DNA of 64,000 bases from a virus. How positions within the stretch are numbered: position 1 is the first letter of the stretch; every line of letters begins with the position of its first letter. A program made the translations under genes and the position numbers. Location: positions 124,001 through 188,000 of IMG/VR virus record IMGVR_UViG_3300049001_000044; one strand, given 5' to 3'. Below, in pieces: positions 49,984 to 58,591 of this stretch. Below the pieces are notes generated by a model that was not told the DNA's origin, did not search any database, and was given only the letters and a program-made list of their open reading frames with translations.

Positions 49984-50546
49984 GATGAAGCGACCTCTCT
50001 TAATTCTTGAAGTGAAATTACCGATTTTCTTCCCTTCGAGACGTTGTCAAACTTGGGAATAAATCGAAGATTAAAAATGTGGGCTAGTATTTCTGGCTCA
50101 ACACCGTTATCAAATCCGTGCTTGATAGAGTACTTATGATCAAGCTCGTAGCCCTGTCCCCATTTATCATAGTCAGGAAGAGCTGAAAGATCATTCTTTC
50201 TTGAGAGAAATGCAACCCGATTCCTATACTGAATCAACTGTTGTTTGTACTCTTCCGAGGTTTGATATTTCTCACGGAGAGCTTTGCTGATGGCCTGACC
50301 TCTCTTATTTAGATCAACCGATTTGGCAATCTTGCGGCCCCGCTTTTGCAAGCCGCTTACCCCATTCTCGTCGACAGCGGATAAGGTCTCAATGATTTTC
50401 TTCCCATGTTCTTTGAAGTAGTCAGGATTCTTAGCAAGCTTAGCCGCCTTGATCGCCTGACCTCTTCTTTGAAAACCTGTGAGACCGTCTTCTCCAACCT
50501 GAGACATCTTAGCATGCCAGTTAGCTTTGGCCGCAGGGGTTCTCAT
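49980..50546 (-). CDS. Free-standing HNH homing endonuclease-like protein
   Basis: 188 residues. Two NUMOD3-like DNA-binding repeats (GEDGLTGFQRRGQAI and DENGVSGLQKRGRKI), then YELDHKYSIKHGFDNGVEP and an NLRFIPKFDNVSKG run, an HNH-type site of the phage homing endonuclease group. More A/T-rich than flanking late genes. Lies between gp15 and a leader-bearing pair; ATGA overlaps suggest it is expressed with them. Confidence 0.75.
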   Translation of the reverse strand: MRTPAAKANWHAKMSQVGEDGLTGFQRRGQAIKAAKLAKNPDYFKEHGKKIIETLSAVDENGVSGLQKRGRKIAKSVDLNKRGQAISKALREKYQTSEEYKQQLIQYRNRVAFLSRKNDLSALPDYDKWGQGYELDHKYSIKHGFDNGVEPEILAHIFNLRFIPKFDNVSKGRKSVISLQELREVASS

Positions 50547-51058
50547 TTTGGCATCATCCGTTTAATAGTTGGAAGCAGTGATTGCAGGGCGTGGTGAATG
50601 TCGTAGCGATATTTGGTGAAGCGAGACAGACTGTCTTGCCCAGTAGGCCACTTCTGTTCATCACTCCACTTCTTCAGGACCTTCATACCGTCGATGTAGT
50701 CTTCAACGGCCTTTAACACCACCTCACCGTGCTTGTCCATGAACTGTTTCGCCAAGTCGTAGTGCTCATCACGTGGATCATTGTTGAAGTAGATTAGATC
50801 CGGGATCGTAGTGTTGGCTTGGTACTCCTTTGCAATAGGAGCGAGCTCAAGGCGATACCGCTTAAGTGAGTCGTTCATCTTAGCACGCAAGACCACGAGT
50901 TGATCGTCAACGTACTTCTCCAACTCTTCCTGCTTCTGGAAGGCGTTAGGGAGATCATCAGCGATTGACTGAATCTTCTTTCTGAAGTCATCACTGCGCT
51001 TCTTCTTGAAGTCATCGTCTGCGTCGATGACATTCTCAATGAATGGTTTGAATCGCAT
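50543..51058 (-). CDS. Leader-bearing helical protein, paralogue of 51058
   Basis: 171 residues from ATG 51058 (TGATG junction). Leader MRFKPFIEN, then a charged, helical protein with KKKRSDDFRKK and RLELAPIAKEYQANTTI. The last motif matches the neighbour's RLELAPVISGFHSDVTI, so the two are duplicates. Packaging is inferred from the leader. Confidence 0.65.
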   Translation of the reverse strand: MRFKPFIENVIDADDDFKKKRSDDFRKKIQSIADDLPNAFQKQEELEKYVDDQLVVLRAKMNDSLKRYRLELAPIAKEYQANTTIPDLIYFNNDPRDEHYDLAKQFMDKHGEVVLKAVEDYIDGMKVLKKWSDEQKWPTGQDSLSRFTKYRYDIHHALQSLLPTIKRMMPK

Positions 51059-51579
51059 CACGCACCTCTCATGTCGTTGATTGCACGCTTGACTTGATTG
51101 CGCAGCTCTCTTCTTGCGTGCTTCACCGCATCAAGCCCATGGCGTTCCTTTAAGGTCTGCAGCCAATTGAACAGGTCGTTTAGGCCTTTCTCGTACTCAT
51201 CGACTGCGGCTTTGACTTCAACATAGTGATCCTTCACGAACTTCGTCACGTCTTTATTAGGTGAACCGCTACGATGGGAGTTGTGTGCGATAAGCTGCAT
51301 GATGGTTACGTCAGAATGGAATCCACTGATGACAGGTGCCAGCTCCAACCTATACTTTTTCAGTTTCTTTTCAAACGCGACTTGGAGTTGCTCAATGCGA
51401 TCCTTGACCTTTCCGCGTTCGCGCTGTGCGTGACCGTTAGCGTGAGCTTTTTCCCGCTCTAGCTGTTGAAGGTATCCTTCCGTGTCGAAGTTCCTATCTT
51501 GAGTAGCCTTGGCACGACGCGCCTGGAATTTGTCGCGGGCGTCGATTACCGCCTCTTGAATGAAATCTTTGAATCTCAT
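51058..51579 (-). CDS. Leader-bearing helical protein
   Basis: 173 residues. Leader MRFKDFIQEA, then a basic, helical body rich in Arg, Lys and His, shared in layout with 50543. Could be a DNA-condensing or internal head protein, as T4 IP proteins are. No fold recognised. Confidence 0.65.
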   Translation of the reverse strand: MRFKDFIQEAVIDARDKFQARRAKATQDRNFDTEGYLQQLEREKAHANGHAQRERGKVKDRIEQLQVAFEKKLKKYRLELAPVISGFHSDVTIMQLIAHNSHRSGSPNKDVTKFVKDHYVEVKAAVDEYEKGLNDLFNWLQTLKERHGLDAVKHARRELRNQVKRAINDMRGA

Positions 51580-53438
51580 ATTGTTTTCTTCCCAATGCTT
51601 TGCTTGGTGGAGGAGTTTAGAATCTGATGCATGGTCGGTTTAGCCGAAGTGTACTCAGTGCGACGATCTTGCTCAATGAAGATCCAACGGTTCTTCACAG
51701 CGCTGAAGCGGTGCAGTCGTGGAGCAATCTTCGTATCAGTTGGATAGTAGAGACGGAAGTATTCACCATCCTTCGACTTCGTTGGGTCAGGGAGTTGGTA
51801 GCCTTCGACGTACGGTTCACCATTCTTTGGTAGACCATCTTCGACATAGGTAGGCGCCCTTGCTTTCATCTTCACTGGCGCTGGTTGACCCTTCGCGTTT
51901 CCAGTAGGAACAGGCGGAGTCATGTGCACCATTTCAATGCTCAGTCCATCATCTGATCCGCGTTCAGGAACCGCTTTCGCTGCCGCCTTCATCGTCTCTT
52001 CGGTTACTTCCAACACAGACTCATCAATGTGACCAGCACCATCAGCAAGGATCGTGTCAGCGGTGAGATACTTCTGAGTGTCGAACGTGCCGAAGATGTC
52101 TCTCGTTTCTTGCGACGGGATTGCCTCTTGAGCTTGGAAGCGGTAGAGCACTGGCTTCCATCCAGTTGTGTAGCCAACAGACGCCCATCCAGTGTCGGTA
52201 ACTTCCAAGAACTTCTTCACAGGACGAAGGTTATGATCGTACTGCATTTCAGGAATGACCTCGATGATGTCACCGGTAACGATAGGGCGACCCATCAGTT
52301 GGACCATCACGGCATATGATACAGTGAACGAGTACTGATCGAGAATGTTCAGACCGAATTTTGACAGATCGGAGATACTGTCGTTCGTGCTATACTGCGC
52401 CTTGATTCGCAGTGGCTGCTTCGCGTAGTCACGGTCCCTGTTCTCTTGGAAGAACAAGTCTTGCACGTTATTGATGTCAGTTGGTGGGCTATCAAGAATG
52501 TCCAGCTCAAGCACTTCCCAGCTATCGGTTCCAGTGAACATCGTTGGTACGACACGAATCGCTTTCACCAACAACTCCGTCTGTAAATTCATCGTGACAG
52601 GAGATACAGACTGGACTAGGTTGAACACGCCCACTCGCTTCCAAACGTAGTTGATTGGGAAGCTAAACATGTCGCCTGTCATAAAGTCCACACCGCCACC
52701 AATCAACGTGAAGTTGACGATTGTGGAGACAAACTGTGAATTTACCGTTGCGACGCCAAGTTGCTTCATAGCACCCACGACCGGCTTCCACATAACTTGG
52801 AAGGACGTTGAGTTGATTGCCACGAGCGTCACTACGCCTGCGACCGGGTTCTGTCCTATTGCTGTTGGTGTGAGCGTGCCATTGCCAAGACCACTGAAAG
52901 TAACCTCACCAAATTCTACCTTACCATCTGCGATCTCAACTCTAACTTGCTTCGCAAAATTGAAGGCAGTGTTACCTTGCTTGATGACGACGGCGCCCAC
53001 CTTTACCCAGTTAGGTTTTGCAGGGCTATTTTCTGGCTCGTTGCCAGGCCGAGCAGTGACGATACCAAAGTCAACACCTACATAGGCTTTTCCTGCTACG
53101 TCACTACCTGCTTGGAAGCTTCGCCATGCACCGTTGTTGATGTTGGAAATTGGGAAGCCAGGTGCTGGGGTCGATGACATCAGCGTGCCTTTAGACAGCA
53201 CACTACCATCACCTTGCTCATGCACACCTAGCAGCTTGTAGATGTTGAGTGGGGCACCATTGATGTTGAGATTCTCTGCAGCGTAGGACTCCTGCAGCGC
53301 TGTTTCATTGCGAGCGCAGAGGTCTTCCTCACCAGAGATTTCCCACTCGCCCATACAAGGATTAGTGGGAACGTACGAAGGTGTATCGTCGTGTTGGGTG
53401 TTTAGGCTACCAGCCGCGTCTTCGCAAGGGTAAGTCAT
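51576..53438 (-). CDS. 14: Neck protein gp14-like
   Basis: 620 residues, longer than T4 gp14 (256). Located between the gp13 and gp15 genes as in T4. The central region (about 75-420) looks like beta-sandwich units with repeated motifs also found in the sheath insert. The C-terminal 120 residues (RLYYPTDTKIAPRLHRF, FIEQDRRTEYTSAKP) may be the neck part. Assignment is mostly positional. Confidence 0.5.
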   Translation of the reverse strand: MTYPCEDAAGSLNTQHDDTPSYVPTNPCMGEWEISGEEDLCARNETALQESYAAENLNINGAPLNIYKLLGVHEQGDGSVLSKGTLMSSTPAPGFPISNINNGAWRSFQAGSDVAGKAYVGVDFGIVTARPGNEPENSPAKPNWVKVGAVVIKQGNTAFNFAKQVRVEIADGKVEFGEVTFSGLGNGTLTPTAIGQNPVAGVVTLVAINSTSFQVMWKPVVGAMKQLGVATVNSQFVSTIVNFTLIGGGVDFMTGDMFSFPINYVWKRVGVFNLVQSVSPVTMNLQTELLVKAIRVVPTMFTGTDSWEVLELDILDSPPTDINNVQDLFFQENRDRDYAKQPLRIKAQYSTNDSISDLSKFGLNILDQYSFTVSYAVMVQLMGRPIVTGDIIEVIPEMQYDHNLRPVKKFLEVTDTGWASVGYTTGWKPVLYRFQAQEAIPSQETRDIFGTFDTQKYLTADTILADGAGHIDESVLEVTEETMKAAAKAVPERGSDDGLSIEMVHMTPPVPTGNAKGQPAPVKMKARAPTYVEDGLPKNGEPYVEGYQLPDPTKSKDGEYFRLYYPTDTKIAPRLHRFSAVKNRWIFIEQDRRTEYTSAKPTMHQILNSSTKQSIGKKTI

Positions 53439-54277
53439 TTGTATTGCTCTAGGAATTCTTTGAATACGTCTTCACGAATGAAGAGCGCTTTACCTTCTAT
53501 CCAAGCTTCAACGCCTGGCTTCTCAGGGACGGTTGCTTTTGCAGCGATTGCCGTCGTGAGGTTATTTATCGAAGGATCAAGACAGTACTCCAGCAATTCT
53601 TCAAAGTTCGAAAACCCTTTCTTCGCCATCGTGCGAACTGCTGCTTCAATTGACACCACGTCCTGGTGACTGATTTTGACCTTGCCCGCATCGGCCTTCT
53701 CGACTAAGTCGTAAAGCATCTTCATCGTCCATCCACGAAGAGTGCCACGAATTGCTTCAGCGTCGGTGTCAGGGACGATTCCACGGTTAATCAGCTTCAT
53801 CAAGCTCATTAGGAGGCCATTGAGGGAGTTTAGTCCTGGCAAGCCAATCGATTCCTCCAGCACTGGGAATGATTTCCAGATATCGTGCGAGTTGCACTTA
53901 CCAACCTTCGCGTCATCAGCTGGGATCACGTAGAAGATGTCGCCATATCCAGACGCAATGCGATCGGTCGACGCACAAATGTAGGCGCTCTCACGGCTAG
54001 GATATGCTTCCCATTTCTTAGAAGTGGCGATGAACTTCGTGTAGTAGTTGTGAGTGTTCTTACTCACACGTTTGAAGGAGGTGGAGTCACCCAATTGGTA
54101 CTCGCCCTTGGTGCCGTCGACACCGCGCACCAAGTTTAGCTTACCATCTTTTACCCTCTTCATAACCTTAGACGCATTCGCTTTAACCCACTCCACTGCC
54201 TCATTGTAGCTGACAGCTTTTGATGATGGGACTTTTGGAAGAGCAACCTCTTCCATGATGTAGTCTTTAAACCGCAT
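53435..54277 (-). CDS. Packaged ADP-ribosyltransferase-like protein, tandem copy 1
   Basis: 280 residues. Leader MRFKDYIMEE. LVRGV (Arg of the first motif), LGDSTSFKRV, YPSRESAYICAST, SGYGDIFYVIPADDA, then VEAWIEGKALFI at the end. The most divergent of six tandem paralogues; the closing REVWI-type Glu is present as VEAW. Confidence 0.6.
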   Translation of the reverse strand: MRFKDYIMEEVALPKVPSSKAVSYNEAVEWVKANASKVMKRVKDGKLNLVRGVDGTKGEYQLGDSTSFKRVSKNTHNYYTKFIATSKKWEAYPSRESAYICASTDRIASGYGDIFYVIPADDAKVGKCNSHDIWKSFPVLEESIGLPGLNSLNGLLMSLMKLINRGIVPDTDAEAIRGTLRGWTMKMLYDLVEKADAGKVKISHQDVVSIEAAVRTMAKKGFSNFEELLEYCLDPSINNLTTAIAAKATVPEKPGVEAWIEGKALFIREDVFKEFLEQYK

Positions 54278-55109
54278 AGAGTTCTTCTTTCAATTGGTTG
54301 ATTAGTTTATGGGTGTGCGAACCCATGCGATCACTTTCGATGCGGATAAACACGCACTCACCGCGAATCCAAATTTCTCTAGCCTCGTTCACGCCACCGT
54401 AATCACTCGCATCAGTGTGTAAAAACTTGTTCAGGGTAGGGTCGAAAATTCGTTCGAAGAAGGCCTGAAGATCAGAGTCCTTCTTACCCCTCATGTTAAC
54501 GATGACGGCGCGAATCGTGTCTGCTTCATAATCCTGCAAAGTTCCTACCATTTCCCGTAACATGTCGGCAGTAATTTCGCTTAGCTCATTCCTGAACTGG
54601 TCAATGTTGTCAGGGTCCAGCTTGTACTTGTGGTTGGAGAGCAGTCTCACCCATCCAAAGAACTGGTTCAGATCACCAATGTCAGGGAACCCAGTGCCGC
54701 GAAGACCCTCTCTAAAGCTGTACCAGAAATCACCGTCAGGACAAATACCCATGTGTGCGTTGTCGGATGGAATGACGAGGAAGGCCTTACCATACTGCCA
54801 CGCAGTCTGCTCAAACGATGAGCAGATCCATGCTTGATCGCGACGGGGATAATCGCTCCAACGTGGTGATGAAGAGACGAGAGCGTTCGTCTCATTCGAA
54901 GTGAAGGCGGCCTTACGTTTGAACTTGCTGCTGTCGCCGACAGCATAGTCCTGTTGCAGTGGCATGCCACGGAAGATTGCGACGTCAGGATTATCGAATA
55001 GGGCGTTAGTGTACCACTTCGAGTTCTTCCTAATCCAATCGTACGCTTCCTCTTTCGAGATGGCGGTGGATTGAGGTCCACCCTCAGCAAGGTATGCTTT
55101 GAATCTCAC
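54267..55109 (-). CDS. Packaged ADP-ribosyltransferase-like protein, tandem copy 2
   Basis: 280 residues. Leader MRFKAYLAEG. IFRGM (Arg47), VGDSSKFKRKAAFTSNE, YPRRDQAWICSS, WQYGKAFLVIPSDNA, and AREIWIRGECVFI. Overlaps both neighbours, so translation is coupled. Confidence 0.62.
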   Translation of the reverse strand: MRFKAYLAEGGPQSTAISKEEAYDWIRKNSKWYTNALFDNPDVAIFRGMPLQQDYAVGDSSKFKRKAAFTSNETNALVSSSPRWSDYPRRDQAWICSSFEQTAWQYGKAFLVIPSDNAHMGICPDGDFWYSFREGLRGTGFPDIGDLNQFFGWVRLLSNHKYKLDPDNIDQFRNELSEITADMLREMVGTLQDYEADTIRAVIVNMRGKKDSDLQAFFERIFDPTLNKFLHTDASDYGGVNEAREIWIRGECVFIRIESDRMGSHTHKLINQLKEELYAV

Positions 55110-55969
55110 AGCTCCAACTCCTTACGCAGGAATTCGATGATGTCGCGATCGCTGTTGCCAGTGACCTTGATGAACGCGGCTTTACCGTTGATCCATACTT
55201 CTCGTCTGCTGTCGACGCCACGATAGTCTTCGCCCTTTGTGTGGATGAATCCATTTGCATTTGGATCGAGTGCTTTTTCCAACCATTCGTCCATGTTGTC
55301 AGCGTGCATTTTCTTCATCGACTCTACAAGAGGTCTAACAATGCGAATGTCTTGCATCGACTCCTTCAACTCTTGCTCGTTATACTTGCTGAGCGAGTGA
55401 CGAAGCTTTGTAGGATTATTCTCTGGCATCGGAGTGGAAGGGGTGTTGAGCTTGTCAATGAATCGATTAACGTCATCGACGTCAAAGAAGCCAGACCCTT
55501 TCAAACCTACCTTGTCAAAGCATGCCCAGAAGTCATACGATGGACAGACACCGATTCGTGCTGTGTCCGCAGGAATGACAAAGTACAGACTACCTTCTGC
55601 ATCAGGATCCTTTGAACTATACCCACGAAATGCATAGAGGTCTGCGCCCGACAGGGAGGTGGAGCAGATGTACGCGCTCTCACGTGGTGGGAACGACTGC
55701 CATTCAGGATAGGTTGGGATGAGCGAGTGAATGTGATTGCTGGTGTTTGCGGCTCTCCTTCTGAAGAGGCGTGAATCACCGATAGCAAAGTCATCAAAGG
55801 AATCACGCATGCCGCGATAGATTCGATTGTTGGTTTTGCTATCATCCAAAATGCTGTGGATTCCTTCCGCTGCATTCTTTTGAATCCAATCTACTATCTC
55901 TGCTGCGTGAGACGTAACGGTGAATGGCTTACGGTATTCTTGCTCTTGTAGGTATGACTTAAACCGCAT
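55106..55969 (-). CDS. Packaged ADP-ribosyltransferase-like protein, tandem copy 3
   Basis: 287 residues. Leader MRFKSYLQEQ. IYRGM, IGDSRLFRRRAANTSNHIH, PPRESAYICSTS (an STS motif), LYFVIPADTARIGVCPS, and RREVWINGKAAFIKV. This copy shows the RG, STS and xEVW elements most clearly and is the best case for an R-S-E ADP-ribosyltransferase. Confidence 0.65.
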   Translation of the reverse strand: MRFKSYLQEQEYRKPFTVTSHAAEIVDWIQKNAAEGIHSILDDSKTNNRIYRGMRDSFDDFAIGDSRLFRRRAANTSNHIHSLIPTYPEWQSFPPRESAYICSTSLSGADLYAFRGYSSKDPDAEGSLYFVIPADTARIGVCPSYDFWACFDKVGLKGSGFFDVDDVNRFIDKLNTPSTPMPENNPTKLRHSLSKYNEQELKESMQDIRIVRPLVESMKKMHADNMDEWLEKALDPNANGFIHTKGEDYRGVDSRREVWINGKAAFIKVTGNSDRDIIEFLRKELEL

Positions 55970-56792
55970 CTTTCAAAGTCCTGATAATTTTTTCGATGTT
56001 GTGACCGTCGACCTTGATGAATGCGGCTCTACCTGCAACCCACACTTCACGATCACCAGTACGTTTGTGATAATTAGACGCCGTGGTCTGTGAGAACTTA
56101 TTTAGCTCGGGGCCAAGGACGATCTCAAGCAGGTCGTCCATGTTATCGACATCCAGATTATTCATCGCATCAACGACGGCAGTGTGGTAGACTTTCTTCA
56201 TCACATCCTTCGTCCATGATCGAAGCACATCATGCAGCTTCTCTGAATCGGTCTCAGGAAGATGGACATTCAGAGTTTCAGCGGTGGTGGTGAGGAAGGT
56301 GTTCAGGTCTGCAACGTCATTGATGTTCCAAAGGTCAGCATGAGCTAGACCTCTTTCGAACGATGGCCAGAAGTCATCACGTGGGCAGATGCCGATGTGG
56401 GCGTTATCTGCTGGGATGACTAGGAATGGATCGTAGCGTGATGAGTATTTAGCAGCAGTGTGCAAGTTGTCGGCGCAGATGTATGCGCTCTCACGACTAG
56501 GATAGTTCTTCCATCGTGGCGAAGTGGCAATGAATGAGTTGACGAAGTTTTTGGTGTTAGCCGACTTCCTCTTGAACATAGCCGAGTTACCCACTGCATA
56601 TTGAGTATCAGACGGCACGCCTCTCACGATGTAGTTGTCAGCACTTAACACATTCGTGATGTAGTGGGAGGCATGACGCTTGCACCACTCCCTAAATGGG
56701 CCGATAGGGATAGGAGCGATGACTGGTTTGTCGCTCATCCCGGCTCCTAGCACGTGGAAGTCCGACTCATTAATGAATTGCTTAAAGCGCAT
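55959..56792 (-). CDS. Packaged ADP-ribosyltransferase-like protein, tandem copy 4
   Basis: 277 residues. Leader MRFKQFINES. IVRGV, VGNSAMFKRKSANTKNFVN, YPSRESAYICADN, PFLVIPADNAHIGICPR, and DREVWVAGRAAFIKV. Confidence 0.62.
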   Translation of the reverse strand: MRFKQFINESDFHVLGAGMSDKPVIAPIPIGPFREWCKRHASHYITNVLSADNYIVRGVPSDTQYAVGNSAMFKRKSANTKNFVNSFIATSPRWKNYPSRESAYICADNLHTAAKYSSRYDPFLVIPADNAHIGICPRDDFWPSFERGLAHADLWNINDVADLNTFLTTTAETLNVHLPETDSEKLHDVLRSWTKDVMKKVYHTAVVDAMNNLDVDNMDDLLEIVLGPELNKFSQTTASNYHKRTGDREVWVAGRAAFIKVDGHNIEKIIRTLKDAV

Positions 56793-57687
56793 TCAGCCAC
56801 TCCCTTACTTTTTTCTCTGCTGATTCGTAATCATATTCGTCGACAAATTCACTGATCGAGATGAACGCACATGTGCCGCCAATCCATACTTCATGATCAC
56901 CTTCCACATGGAAGGTCTCGCCCTTAGTGTGAGTGAAACCAGAAGCGGCTGGATCCAGTAGGCCTTCTAAGAACGTTAGCATGGACTCACGATAGTCCAT
57001 CTTCTCGGCGATCATCTTAATCCTTCTACTGTACTCGTTATGGAAGTCGACATGAATCTTGTCCGACATGTCATGAAAGTCTTTGTTAGTATCAGGGTGA
57101 TCACCAATCATGTCTTCCAAGTCTTCACGCCAAATGCTTCTCAAAATCCTGGTAAGTTCTGCGTAGTCAGTGCTGTTGTCAATTGGTTCACCAAATCGTT
57201 GGCATATGGCGCTCAAGACTTCGTTCATCATCTCAACACCGCCACCTTTGAACATTTTATCGAACTCTTTGAAGCCGCACCAGAAGTCGAAAGCTGGAAC
57301 AACGCCAATTCCCGCATCGTCAGCAGGAATTACCAGGTAGGGGTCACCAAAGTTGTTCGCGTTATCTAGGTCAGTAGTGCATATGTAGGCGCTCTCACGC
57401 TTAGGATAGTCTTTCCATTTAGAAGAGCGGGAAACCAACAAGTTGATGAAGTTGGAAGTGTTTGCCGCCTTTCGAACGAATTTGCTCGTATCGCCTAGAC
57501 CGTATGGGTGATCTTCCCTACCCATTGAAAGACCACGCCAAATAATTGGACCACCACGAAGCAGACCAGCAACATGCGCCTTGCTATGCTGCTTAATCCA
57601 CTCAACCACTTCTTCCTTTGATGTTGGAGAAGCATGCGGGTAGCTGTACTTCTCCTCTTGTTCCTTTAGGTAATCTTTGAATCTCAT
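56782..57687 (-). CDS. Packaged ADP-ribosyltransferase-like protein, tandem copy 5
   Basis: 301 residues. Leader MRFKDYLKEQ. IWRGL, LGDTSKFVRKAANTSNFIN, YPKRESAYICTTD, PYLVIPADDAGIGVVPA, and DHEVWIGGTCAFISI. A longer helical insertion (about 170-240) than the other copies. Confidence 0.62.
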   Translation of the reverse strand: MRFKDYLKEQEEKYSYPHASPTSKEEVVEWIKQHSKAHVAGLLRGGPIIWRGLSMGREDHPYGLGDTSKFVRKAANTSNFINLLVSRSSKWKDYPKRESAYICTTDLDNANNFGDPYLVIPADDAGIGVVPAFDFWCGFKEFDKMFKGGGVEMMNEVLSAICQRFGEPIDNSTDYAELTRILRSIWREDLEDMIGDHPDTNKDFHDMSDKIHVDFHNEYSRRIKMIAEKMDYRESMLTFLEGLLDPAASGFTHTKGETFHVEGDHEVWIGGTCAFISISEFVDEYDYESAEKKVREWLNAL

Positions 57688-58589
57688 TCTAACTCTTCTA
57701 CCCAGTCAAGTGGGTTATCGGCGTGGCCGATAACTGCTACCTCACCATGCACCCACACCTCATGGTCTCCATGAATGTCGAACTCTCTTCCATTTAAGAC
57801 TTGGAATTTGTTCGTGTATGGATCCATCGACTTGGACAGCCATTCATACAGGCTGTCTCCCATGTTCGGGCTCTGCAGGATGGTTTCACGGATGATTTTC
57901 GCCCAACGCTGGTTGTAATCGCGGGTGTGGTCAGGATGGTCGTTGTCGAACCCTTCCAACTGATTTACGAAATCGTGAAGCTTCTCGGTGGTCACATCGC
58001 TCAACACCCTTCTCATCTCGTCAAAGGTCATCTTCTGCTCATCTAACTTCAGATTCATTTCTTCTTTGATGAACTCCAGCATCGTGTTGATGGAGTCGAC
58101 GTTCTTGTGTCTGCGCTTTAGGAACGAAAAGCTGTCCCAAAAATCTGACTCAGTGCAGATTCCGATTTGCGCGCTGTCGGCAGGAATGATTAGTGCAAGG
58201 TCACCATACTGTTCCGCCTTGTGCTCGTTCGTCGTGCAGATGTATGAAGACGAACGAGGTGGGAACCGCTTCCATGCTGCGTCATTGCTCACCAACAAGT
58301 TGATGTAATTGGCAGTATAGGCTGCACGACGCTTGAGCGATCTCGAATCACCAATCAAGTACGGTGCCTCTGCCGTGAATCCACGATAGATCGGTGATGC
58401 GCTGCCATCCTTCAGCTTCTGAATGTAGCGAGAGGCGTTCTTCTTAATCCACTCCTTAACCTCATGCTCTTCGACCCGCCGCATGTTTTGAAAGTTTGGG
58501 GTGGAGATCGTCTCCTCATCGTCGTCCCATGGAAAAGTCGGTTCACCGTTGTTTCGATATTGCTCTTTGATGTAGTCTTTGAATCTCAT
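57684..58589 (-). CDS. Packaged ADP-ribosyltransferase-like protein, tandem copy 6
   Basis: 301 residues. Leader MRFKDYIKEQ. IYRGF, IGDSRSLKRRAAYTANYIN, PPRSSSYICTTN, LALIIPADSAQIGICTE, and DHEVWVHGEVAVIGH. First of the array after the gp13 gene; all six have small overlaps with their neighbours. Confidence 0.62.
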   Translation of the reverse strand: MRFKDYIKEQYRNNGEPTFPWDDDEETISTPNFQNMRRVEEHEVKEWIKKNASRYIQKLKDGSASPIYRGFTAEAPYLIGDSRSLKRRAAYTANYINLLVSNDAAWKRFPPRSSSYICTTNEHKAEQYGDLALIIPADSAQIGICTESDFWDSFSFLKRRHKNVDSINTMLEFIKEEMNLKLDEQKMTFDEMRRVLSDVTTEKLHDFVNQLEGFDNDHPDHTRDYNQRWAKIIRETILQSPNMGDSLYEWLSKSMDPYTNKFQVLNGREFDIHGDHEVWVHGEVAVIGHADNPLDWVEELE

Positions 58590-58591
58590 TT

